A DNA stretch of 5,266 bases from Verrucomicrobiota bacterium (GTDB lineage: Bacteria > Verrucomicrobiota > Verrucomicrobiia > Chthoniobacterales > UBA10450): assembly GCA_003219225.1 (NCBI GenBank), contig QHPZ01000197.1:1-5266 (forward strand), given 5' to 3'. Numbering within the stretch: position 1 is the first letter of the stretch; each line of letters starts with the position of its first letter. The notes below the pieces were generated by a model. That model did not search any database and had not been told where the DNA came from. It saw nothing but the letters and a program-made list of their open reading frames with translations. Below, one piece after another: positions 1 through 5,266 of this stretch. The position numbers were made by a program, and so were the translations under genes.

Positions 1-339
1 GCGAAAAAAATCGATGAGCAAAACGCGAAGATCGACGTCCTCTCGCAGCAAATCCTCAAACTGCAGCAGGAACTTGCCGACAAACGGCCCGGCATCATCA
101 TTGGCGAGAACCAACCGGCCGCCACCGCAACTGCGGCCGCCGATTCTACCGCGCACGCCGGCGGCCCCAGCCACACCGTCGCGCGCGGCGAAACGCTCAC
201 TTCCATCGCCAAAATGTACAAGGTGACCGTGGACGAATTGCAGCGGGCCAATCACATCGATAACCCGCTGAAGCTGCAGGCCGGACAAACCATTAATATC
301 CCAACGTCGGCCACGCCGACGGCGACGCCGGCCGAATAA
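1..339 (+). CDS. LysM-domain protein, C-terminal part (5' end outside window)
   Basis: The reading frame is open from the first base to a TAA at 337-339 and gives 112 residues with no start codon in view, so the N-terminus lies upstream. Residues 1-27 are polar and heptad-like (I, L and Q/K/E rich), probably the end of a coiled coil. Residues 38-57 are an Ala/Thr/Pro/Gly-rich linker. Residues 58-101 form one LysM domain: it opens with HTVARGETLTSIA, continues with the helix MYKVTVDELQRAN, and ends with LQAGQTINIP. The tail (102-112) is a Thr/Pro/Ala repeat. LysM domains bind N-acetylglucosamine polymers such as peptidoglycan, so an envelope location is likely. The coiled coil plus linker plus LysM layout suggests a periplasmic or surface-anchoring protein, but no catalytic domain is visible. 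It converges on the ABC pseudogene, leaving 73 bases between the two stops. Confidence 0.88.
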   Translation, partial: AKKIDEQNAKIDVLSQQILKLQQELADKRPGIIIGENQPAATATAAADSTAHAGGPSHTVARGETLTSIAKMYKVTVDELQRANHIDNPLKLQAGQTINIPTSATPTATPAE

Positions 340-412
340 GAAGTCGCAAGATCGACAATTGCTCGGCGCGACCACAGCTCATGGGGCGGACGCGCTGCGG
401 AGTCGACGAATC
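340..412. other. Short convergent intergenic region
   Basis: This 73-base gap separates the stop codons of two converging genes. A bidirectional terminator would be expected here. I see only a weak GTCGC/GCGAC pairing (about 343-391) and no strong GC stem followed by a T-run, so no terminator is called. Confidence 0.5.
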
Positions 413-1256
413 CTATTGCGGACCTAACGAAGAAATTTCCTCTTCAATTTTCGTCGGCTCGACCGAGTCTCGTCCTAGCAAACTCAGTTCTGGCTCGGGC
501 ACGCGCGGCGACGTTTCCAGCAAACTTTGCTCGCAGAGTCGCGCATATTTTCCGCCGCGCGCGATCAACTCATCGTGCGTGCCGCGCTCGATGATCCGCC
601 CGTGGTCGAGGACGAGAATCTGATCGGCGCGCACGATCGTCGAAAGCCGGTGAGCAATCACCATTGACGTGCGATTAGCCATCAAATGTTCGAGCGCTTC
701 CTGAATCAGCCGCTCGGTCGCGGTGTCCACGCTCGCGGTCGCTTCGTCGAGAATCAAAATCGGCGGATCCTTCAACAGCGCACGCGCGATCGATAAGCGC
801 TGCTTTTCGCCCACGCTTAGCTTGACGCCCCGCTCGCCTACGATGCTCTCAAGTTTGTCCGGCAGGCGCTCGATAAATTCTCTCGCGTTGGCCGCTCCCA
901 CCGCCCGCCACAGCTCCGCATCGCTCGCGGTTGGTTTTCCCATCAGCAAATTTTCTCGAATCGATCCATTGAAGAGGAAACTTTCCTGCGTCACCAAGCC
1001 GATGTTTTCGCGCAACGCGCACACGCTGTACTCGCGGATTGGTTTGCCATCTGCGTAAATTTCGCCCTCGCCTTCGCTCAGCTCGTAAAAACGCGGAAGC
1101 AAACTCGCGAGCGTCGATTTGCCCGCGCCGGTCGCACCGACCAGCGCAATCGTCTCGCCCGGTCGCGCATGCAGCGAAATATTTCTGAGGGCAGGCAAAC
1201 CCTCGGCATAACTGAAACTGACATTTTCGTAACGGATGTCGCCGATAACGCGCGCA
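413..1256 (-). pseudogene. ABC exporter fragment 3: nucleotide-binding domain
   Basis: The frame emerges from the palindromic element as ARVIGDIRYENVSFSYAEG, the usual first strand of an exporter ATPase domain, and runs to TAG 413-415. Counting from the TTG at 1198, the ATP-site motifs are all present: Walker A GATGAGKST at 21-29, Q-loop VTQES at 69-73, signature LSVGEKQR at 127-134 (a variant of LSGGQ), Walker B ILILDEATASVD at 147-158 and H-loop histidine 183 (IAHRLST). The domain would hydrolyse ATP to drive export if joined to the membrane part. TTG 1198 lies inside the conserved domain and is not a credible native start, and no other start codon exists before the in-frame stop at 1373-1375. 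The motifs are intact, which argues that the gene broke recently. Confidence 0.85.
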
Positions 1257-1308
1257 CTGTAGCCCGGGTCGATGACCGCAGTGCCGGGGTCAGCGACCCC
1301 GGCTACAG
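1257..1308. repeat. 52-base double-hairpin palindromic (REP/MITE-like) element inside the ABC gene
   Basis: The ends are exact 8-base inverted repeats, CTGTAGCC at 1257-1264 and GGCTACAG at 1301-1308. Extending inwards, the two halves match as inverted copies at 19 of the first 21 positions. The right half contains a perfect 9-base hairpin, GCCGGGGTC and GACCCCGGC around an AGC loop (1283-1303). The left half holds a decayed version (GGTC, loop GAT, GACC at 1267-1277). No clear target duplication flanks it. It sits exactly where the exporter's two domains join and causes the frame change there. A GTAGCCGGGGTCGCTGACCCC-type core is, from memory, a dispersed repeat in soil Verrucomicrobiota; that needs a genome search. 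Confidence 0.75.
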
Positions 1309-1571
1309 AAACCGGCCTGCACGAGTTGATTGAGCTGATGCAAACGGCTGATCGGGTCGTAGAGAAAGGCCGTCAACATGAGAAAGGCGACCAGATCGCC
1401 CAGCTGCATCGCGCCGCTGAGCACGGCGTGACTGCCGAACGCTAGCACAATCACCGCACCGATCGCTTCAAACAGCGACATCGACGGGCTGTAGATCGCC
1501 CACACTCGCATCACCACGAGCGTCGCGTGCCGCAATTGATCGCTCACGCAGTTGAAGCGCGCGTGTTGCTC
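1290..1571 (-). pseudogene. ABC exporter fragment 2: transmembrane helices 5-6
   Basis: This stretch continues in the same frame directly after the TAG. It begins EQHARFNCVSDQLRHATL, the usual loop after the SFVRE motif. Two hydrophobic helices follow (around SLFEAIGAVIVLAFGSHAVL and GDLVAFLMLTAFLYDPI), and it ends with the conserved RLHQLNQLVQAG. After QAG the frame enters the palindromic element, reads FCSRGR and stops at TGA 1290-1292. The only start codon candidate is an internal GTG at 1547, which is simply a valine codon within the family alignment, so independent translation is unlikely. Confidence 0.82.
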
Positions 1572-2279
1572 CTACTCGCGCACGAAACTTTTGATCTGGC
1601 GAATCCCGGCGAGATTATCGTGCAAGAGCGCGTTCATGCTCGATGCCGCGGTCCGCTGTAGGCGATATCGGCGATGCGCGGTTAACGTGTAGGCAAGCGC
1701 GCCGGCGATGAGCAACGGAAAAGGGACGAGCGCGAGCAGCGCCAGTTTCGCGTTTACGTAAAACATCACGCCGACAACGATCAGTACCTGCAGGATCGCG
1801 ACACTCCCCTGCTCGATGCCATCGATCAGCACGCGCTCGACCGAGTTCACGTCCTCGATCACGCGCGTCATCAAATCGCCGGTGGCGCGATTATCGAACC
1901 AGCGCAACGGCAGCAGTTGAATGTGCGAGTAGAGATCGCTCCGCAGATCGAAGATGACGCGCTGCTCGAAGGTGTTGTTCAAAATGATCCGCAGCGCATT
2001 GAATCCGTGCTGGACGACGAACGCCCCGAGCGCCAACAGGACGAGTGGCAGCAGTTTCTCGGGATGATGCGCCCGCACCACGTCGTCGATGATCCATTTC
2101 GTTACACCTGGAAAAACGATCACCATCATCGTGCTCATGATCGCGCAGCCCAGCGTGGCCGCCGCCATCCATGGGTAACGCTTTAGATAAGCAAAGACGC
2201 GCCAGACTGTGTGCATTCCTGATTCACGATTCAACGCATCGTCTCCGCTTGCCAGTTGGTGCGCGTGAAACCCCCGCAT
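1572..2279 (-). pseudogene. ABC exporter fragment 1: transmembrane helices 1-4
   Basis: This 235-residue piece holds the N-terminal two-thirds of the membrane domain. From the first ATG, hydrophobic segments lie at about residues 38-57 (MAAATLGCAIMSTMMVIVF), 77-98 (LLPLVLLALGAFVVQ) and 159-200 (AILQVLIVVGVMFYV followed by LALLALVPFPLLIAGALAYTL), the last being a helix pair. Intracellular-loop motifs typical of type I exporters are intact: the LPLRWFDNRATGDLMTRVIED segment near residues 123-145 and the NLAGIRQIKSFVRE segment at the end. The fragment stops at TAG 1572-1574, and homology clearly continues past it in the same frame, so the stop is a nonsense change and not a natural end. On its own it lacks helices 5-6 and the ATPase, so it cannot work as a transporter. 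Confidence 0.85.
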
Positions 2280-2287
2280 TTCCTAAT

Positions 2288-3184
2288 CTACACGCGGTCG
2301 CCGGAATGTTTATGTCGATCTTTGAAGGTGAGCTCGGCGATGCCGGATTTATCGAGCTCGCCCAAACCTTCGCCGATCATCCGGTCGTATTGTTCCTTGG
2401 TCGCGCGGGCGAGCGGCAGGTCAAGCCCGAGATTGCGCGCCAGCTCGAGCGCGATGCCGCTGTCCTTGGCCGCGTGCGCAGCGGAAAAGAAACAACTATG
2501 CTCGCGATTTTGCATGTCTTCACCGTCGGTCTCGAGCACCCGCGAGTTCGCGCCGGTCTGGCAAAAAACTTCGCGCAACATCGTGAGATCGAGCCCGAGC
2601 GCGGCGCCGAGCGCGAGGCCCTCGGCCAGTCCGGCGGTGTTGATGTTCATCACCATGTTGACGAGCGCTTTCACTTTCGCCGCTTCACCGGCCTTGCCGA
2701 CAAACCGGATTTGCGCGGCCAGCTCTTTCAAGATCGGTTCGATTTTACGGAACGTTTTTTCATCTCCGCCGCAAATCAAATACAGCTTTCCCTCCCGCGC
2801 TTCAGTGATGCTCGAGGCCATGCATGCTTCGAGCGACTCCGCACCGGCTTGTCTCGCGAAGTTCTCAACATCGACATGCACCTGCGGCGAAATCGTCGCG
2901 CAATTGACGAACAATTTGCCGCGCGCGTTGACGAGCAAATTGTCACCCGCGCCGGAAAAAATCTGACGCATCGCGTTGTCGTCGGTCACGATCGTGAAAA
3001 TCATGTCCGACTCCGCCGTCACTTCCGATAAATCCTGCGCCGCCGCGCAACCAAGCTCCGCCGCCAGATCAGTCGCTGCTTTTCGCTTCGTATCGTACAC
3101 GGCTGTGACGCAGCGTCCGCAATCTTTCAGCCGGCGGGCCATGTTCGCGCCCATTCGACCTACGCCAACGAAACCGATATTCAT
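2288..3184 (-). CDS. 3-hydroxyisobutyrate-dehydrogenase-family NAD(P)-dependent oxidoreductase
   Basis: The 298 residues match the usual length of beta-hydroxyacid dehydrogenases, which oxidise hydroxy acids (3-hydroxyisobutyrate, glycerate/tartronate semialdehyde and relatives) using NAD(P) in the cytoplasm. The N-terminal Rossmann fold shows GFVGVGRMG at 4-12. Asp31 at the end of the second strand (VYDTKRK) suggests NAD preference over NADP; this is inference. The catalytic segment GKAGEAAKVKALVN (163-176) places Lys172 and Asn176 at the family positions. The substrate loop, normally close to DAPVSGG, reads EACMASS (119-125) before the recognisable AREGKLYLICGG, so the substrate is probably not 3-hydroxyisobutyrate itself. 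The ATG at 3184 starts right at the Rossmann strand; no Shine-Dalgarno motif precedes it. It is followed 8 bases later by the ABC exporter's first possible ATG and preceded by the intergenic inverted repeat, so a promoter may lie in or near that repeat. Confidence 0.9.
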   Translation of the reverse strand: MNIGFVGVGRMGANMARRLKDCGRCVTAVYDTKRKAATDLAAELGCAAAQDLSEVTAESDMIFTIVTDDNAMRQIFSGAGDNLLVNARGKLFVNCATISPQVHVDVENFARQAGAESLEACMASSITEAREGKLYLICGGDEKTFRKIEPILKELAAQIRFVGKAGEAAKVKALVNMVMNINTAGLAEGLALGAALGLDLTMLREVFCQTGANSRVLETDGEDMQNREHSCFFSAAHAAKDSGIALELARNLGLDLPLARATKEQYDRMIGEGLGELDKSGIAELTFKDRHKHSGDRV

Positions 3185-3195
3185 GGGAAGGAAAT

Positions 3196-3329
3196 GACGA
3201 ATGATGAATGACGAAGCACGAAGGAATGACGAAATCCGAACGACGAAATAAGCAGCCGCGATCTGTTTTGGATTTCGAGCTTCGTCATTCTTTCGTCATT
3301 CGTCATTCGTGCTTCGATATTCATTCGTC
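3196..3329. repeat. 134-base imperfect inverted repeat built from TGACGAA units
   Basis: The gap between two co-directional genes is almost filled by this palindrome. Exact arm matches, outside to inside, are GACGAATGA (3196-3204) with TCATTCGTC (3321-3329), CGAAGCACGAA (3212-3222) with TTCGTGCTTCG (3306-3316), GAATGACGAA (3224-3233) with TTCGTCATTC (3281-3290), and CGAAATCC (3230-3237) with GGATTTCG (3270-3277). The loop covers 3238-3269. The right arm carries three copies of TTCGTCATTC (3281, 3292, 3299), two of them overlapping, which explains the extra length of that arm. As RNA it could form a long hairpin between the hydrolase and dehydrogenase transcripts. It resembles a non-coding mobile palindrome of the MITE or REP kind; no transposase is present. 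Confidence 0.8.
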
Positions 3330-3337
3330 GCCTGTCA

Positions 3338-4159
3338 TCAAACTTTGTTGGCGAAAAACGGATTGTGTTTCTTCTCTTCGCCCACGCTCGTGATGGGGCC
3401 GTGCCCGGGACAAATAATCGTTTCGTCGAGCAGCGTGAGAATTTTTCCCAGGTTATTCTGCACGGCGTCTGGGTATGAAACGTTGCCGCCGCCCATCGAG
3501 CCGGCGAAAAGCGAATCGCCCACGATGGCCACCGGCCGCGCCAGACCGGTCGCGACGAACGTCATGCCGCCTGGTGAATGTCCCCAAGTCAACCGCGCTT
3601 CGATGTGGATCTTGCCAACGCGAAATTGTTTGTCCTCCTCGATCAGCTCCGCGCCGGGAACCGATTCGCGCGCCGGCGCGTAAGCGTGCGCGCCGGTTTT
3701 TTCGCGGAGCCGCGGCAGATCGGCCACGTGATCGGAATGCGCGTGGGTGAGCAGGATCAGTTTAATACTGAGATTTTCCCGCGTCGCTCGCCGCAACATC
3801 TCGGCGCAATCCGCACCGGTGTCGAATGCCGCCGCGTGTTTGCTTTCCGGATCCCAAAGCAAATACGCGTTCACCATCATCCCGCTGTAATCGCTGGTGA
3901 ACTGGGCGAGCCCATCGAAATTTTCGAGTTTGTCCGGCTTCCACTTGTCCATTGCAAGATCGACAAGTGCGTCGGCGTCGAGATTTAGCACCGGTGCGAC
4001 GGCGCGGAGCGCCGTCTCCTCAGACCTGCCGGCGCGCAGTTCTCGCATCTGTTCGCTCGTCAGTCCCGCTCTTTTCGCCAGCTCGCTCTCGGCAATCCGC
4101 AATCCGCGCTGCGCTTTCCCGATGATGTCGCCGACGTTGTCCTCCAGTGGAATAGCCAT
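3338..4159 (-). CDS. MBL-fold metallo-hydrolase with N-terminal HTH-like domain
   Basis: This is a 273-residue protein in two parts. Residues about 8-72 look like an XRE-type helix-turn-helix: a first helix, then SELAKRAGLTSEQMRELRAG (25-44), then a further helical stretch ending ALVDLAMDKW. Residues about 80-273 are a glyoxalase-II-like metallo-beta-lactamase fold. The metal ligands are all visible: THAHSDH at 138-144 (His139, His141, Asp143, His144), His194 in GHSPGG, Asp215 in VGDSLF and His253 in CPGHGP, which predicts a two-metal hydrolase. Family substrates include thioesters such as S-lactoylglutathione; the actual substrate is unknown. The ATG lies 3 bases after the lipB stop, so it is probably translated from the same message. 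No Shine-Dalgarno motif is seen. Whether the HTH binds DNA or is only a structural adaptor cannot be told from sequence. Confidence 0.88.
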   Translation of the reverse strand: MAIPLEDNVGDIIGKAQRGLRIAESELAKRAGLTSEQMRELRAGRSEETALRAVAPVLNLDADALVDLAMDKWKPDKLENFDGLAQFTSDYSGMMVNAYLLWDPESKHAAAFDTGADCAEMLRRATRENLSIKLILLTHAHSDHVADLPRLREKTGAHAYAPARESVPGAELIEEDKQFRVGKIHIEARLTWGHSPGGMTFVATGLARPVAIVGDSLFAGSMGGGNVSYPDAVQNNLGKILTLLDETIICPGHGPITSVGEEKKHNPFFANKV

Positions 4160-4162
4160 TGG

Positions 4163-4852
4163 TCAGAAATCTGTGGCCGGAATGAGCGATCCTTCGGTTG
4201 AAAGATCGACAATCGAATGATACGCGATTTCGGCGGCGCGCCGACTGACCTCCTCGGGCGAAAAAACTTGGCCGGTCTCTTTTTCGATTGAAGTCATCGT
4301 CACGTTGGCGATCCCGCAGGGAACGATACGATCGAAGGGCGAGAGATCGCCGCACACATTCAAGGCAAAGCCGTGCATCGTGATCCACTGCCGCACGCCC
4401 ACTCCGATTGAGGCGATTTTGCGGCCTGCCCCGATTTTTTCGGGGTTGTCAATCCACACCCCGGTAAGACCGCTGCGCGTTTTGGCGCGCACTTCGAAAA
4501 TGGCGAGCGTCTTGATCAAAACATTTTCCAGCCAGCGCAAATACCGGTGCAGGTCCTGACCGCACCGGCGAAGATCGACAATCGGATAGCCCATCAACTG
4601 CCCCGGCCCGTGATACGTCGCCTGTCCGCCACGATTGATCGTGAACAGCGGATACGGCAACGCCGAAGCATCAACCAGACTCGATTGGTCAGGCGTTTTC
4701 CCGATCGTGTAAACCGGTTCGTGCTCGAGCAGAAGCAATTCGTCAGGCGCGCCGCGGTTCTCTCGTTTTTTCGCCACGATCTCCTCCTGGAGCACAAGCG
4801 CATCGGCGAAATTCACGCGGCCGAGCCAGCGCCATTGCAGCGGCGGTCTCAT
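4163..4852 (-). CDS. lipB: Octanoyl-[acyl-carrier-protein]:protein N-octanoyltransferase LipB
   Basis: LipB moves the octanoyl group from acyl carrier protein to a lysine on lipoyl domains (pyruvate and 2-oxoglutarate dehydrogenase E2, glycine cleavage H protein). This is the first step of lipoate synthesis, before LipA inserts sulfur. The 229 residues are the usual size. Diagnostic motifs are LLLLEHEPVYTIGK (39-52), the signature NRGGQATYHGPGQLMGYP (73-90), the catalytic lysine in GRKIASIGV (Lys145) and the acyl-accepting cysteine in VPCGI (Cys179), with HGFALNV (160-166) between them. All key residues are present, so the enzyme should be active. The ATG at 4852 overlaps the ruvC stop as ATGA, which favours translational coupling, and no Shine-Dalgarno motif is visible. 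The hydrolase gene follows after 3 bases. No lipA is in the window. Confidence 0.96.
   Translation of the reverse strand: MRPPLQWRWLGRVNFADALVLQEEIVAKKRENRGAPDELLLLEHEPVYTIGKTPDQSSLVDASALPYPLFTINRGGQATYHGPGQLMGYPIVDLRRCGQDLHRYLRWLENVLIKTLAIFEVRAKTRSGLTGVWIDNPEKIGAGRKIASIGVGVRQWITMHGFALNVCGDLSPFDRIVPCGIANVTMTSIEKETGQVFSPEEVSRRAAEIAYHSIVDLSTEGSLIPATDF
4849..4852 (-). promoter_or_regulatory. ATGA stop/start overlap coupling ruvC to lipB
   Basis: On the minus strand these four bases read ATGA: the lipB ATG (4852-4850) shares bases with the ruvC TGA (4851-4849). No Shine-Dalgarno sequence precedes the lipB start, so a ribosome ending on ruvC probably re-initiates on lipB. The effect is inferred from position only. 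Confidence 0.6.
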
Positions 4853-5266
4853 ATGAACTTCGCGACTGCGATGCCGCGCGCCGCGCTCTCCTGCGCGCGC
4901 ACATGCGTGAGCCCGATCGCGAGCGCGTCAGCCGCGTCGGAATCCGGAGTTTCCGTTAACCCAGGCAGCGCGCGCACCATGAATGCGACCTGATTTTTGC
5001 CCGCACCGCCGCGACCGACGGTTGCCTGTTTGATTCGCGTCGGCGGGTATTCAAAAATCGGCAGCCCGTTTTCCGCCGCCGCCAGAATCGCAGCGCCGCG
5101 CGCGGCGCCGAGTAAAATGGCGGTCTTGTAGCTCTGCACGTAAATGACCGATTCGAGCGCGCAGCAATCGGGTTGATGTTTCCGGATCAAATCCGCCAGC
5201 TGCTCGCGAATCGCGACCAGACAAGCTGAGGATGGCAGCGCACTGCGGTTGTGAATGCTGCCAAAA
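4849..5266 (-). CDS. ruvC: Crossover junction endodeoxyribonuclease RuvC (5' end outside window)
   Basis: RuvC is the dimeric nuclease that cuts Holliday junctions symmetrically, working with the RuvAB branch-migration motor in recombinational repair. The frame is open to the window's right edge and gives 138 residues. Reading starts with FGSIHNRSAL, so about 28 N-terminal residues are missing, including the first catalytic aspartate. The remaining active-site acids are in place: Glu38 in CALESVIY, then Asp110 and Asp113 in DSDAADALAIG. The Glu-to-Asp spacing of 72 equals that of E. coli RuvC (E66 to D138). KTAILLGAARG and the PTRIKQATVGRGGAGKNQV segment are family typical. A TTG at 5190 is internal and not the real start. 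The stop overlaps the lipB start, so ruvC leads the visible part of an operon with lipB and the hydrolase. It ends soon after the DAADAL region, as family members usually do. Confidence 0.95.
   Translation of the reverse strand, partial: FGSIHNRSALPSSACLVAIREQLADLIRKHQPDCCALESVIYVQSYKTAILLGAARGAAILAAAENGLPIFEYPPTRIKQATVGRGGAGKNQVAFMVRALPGLTETPDSDAADALAIGLTHVRAQESAARGIAVAKFI

Larger units (their letters stand above)
413..2279 (-). pseudogene. MsbA-type ABC exporter (fused permease-ATPase), disrupted twice
   Basis: Together the three pieces make a nearly complete half-size ABC exporter: six membrane helices, then one nucleotide-binding domain, in a layout typical of MsbA/lipid-exporter-like proteins of about 580-620 residues. 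Two lesions break it. The first is an in-frame TAG at 1572-1574, after the conserved IKSFVRE. The second is a frame change at the membrane/ATPase junction, where a 52-base palindromic element (1257-1308) sits and a TGA inside it (1290-1292) ends the upstream frame. The linker normally found there (a GERVFEILD-like segment) is missing. The start is uncertain. ATG 2279 lies 8 bases after the upstream dehydrogenase stop. TTG 2234 has a GGAG eight bases ahead. ATG 2216 fits the family's usual N-terminus best. Gene order suggests it was co-transcribed with the dehydrogenase. Family members export lipids, lipid A precursors or drugs; the substrate here is unknown. A functional gene with assembly errors cannot be excluded for the amber codon. 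Confidence 0.88.

Noticed and set aside
1020..1050. Variant ABC signature LSVGEKQR as a further sign of inactivation (actual site near 800-820)
   Set aside because: A valine at the first glycine position is found in functional ABC proteins (LSVGQ in ABCC-type domains), so it does not by itself indicate decay.
1373..1571. Functional split ABC transporter with separately translated halves
   Set aside because: The internal GTG at 1547 and TTG at 1198 lie within conserved segments, have no convincing ribosome site, and the linker between the domains is missing. A pseudogene explains this better.
2171..3031. A long plus-strand open frame (286 codons) opposite the dehydrogenase
   Set aside because: It is Arg/His-rich, has no recognisable motif and lies antisense to a clearly conserved gene. 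It is a high-GC shadow frame.
3208..3393. A 61-codon open frame on the plus strand containing ELRHSFVIRHSCF
   Set aside because: It is a direct translation of the TTCGTCATTC-type inverted repeat and runs on into the hydrolase gene on the other strand. Repeat-derived peptides of this kind are spurious.
350..4585. The string GATCGACAAT occurs near 349, 4204 and 4573
   Set aside because: Two copies lie in lipB and encode similar IVDL segments on the other strand. A third short match is plausibly chance, so no repeat family is inferred.
1..5266. CRISPR arrays, tRNA or rRNA genes, toxin-antitoxin or phage defence genes
   Set aside because: I read both strands for regularly spaced repeats, cloverleaf-like arms and small gene pairs and saw none. 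All longer frames are explained by the genes listed.

Overview
The window looks like a piece of a soil-type Verrucomicrobiota genome (Chthoniobacterales-like). It is moderately GC-rich and compactly packed with housekeeping genes, and it carries two kinds of short palindromic repeat that I associate with that group. The assignment rests on recollection and protein style, with no database search.

Layout: positions 1-339 (+) hold the 3' end of a LysM-domain protein. It runs convergently into a block of five genes on the minus strand, which is transcribed from the right edge leftwards. In reading order these are ruvC (5' end cut by the window edge), lipB (overlaps ruvC by ATGA), an HTH-plus-metallo-beta-lactamase-fold hydrolase (3 bases after lipB), a 153-base gap filled by a large imperfect inverted repeat built from TGACGAA-type units, a 3-hydroxyisobutyrate-dehydrogenase-family oxidoreductase, and an MsbA-type ABC exporter that starts about 8 bases later. 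No stretch of 300 bases lacks a gene.

The ABC exporter is broken twice. It has an in-frame amber codon at 1572-1574, probably from a CAG. At the junction between membrane and ATPase domains, a 52-base double-hairpin palindromic element (1257-1308) has replaced an estimated 20-30 codons and shifted the frame. The flanking parts remain well conserved, so the loss looks recent, or one lesion could be an assembly error.

How the genes relate: ruvC (Holliday junction resolution) and lipB (lipoate attachment) are unrelated housekeeping functions that are apparently co-transcribed. The hydrolase and the oxidoreductase look metabolic with unknown substrates. I see no defence system, CRISPR, RNA gene or integrase. 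The most interesting items are the palindromic element that has replaced part of a coding sequence, the intergenic inverted repeat, and the HTH-MBL fusion.
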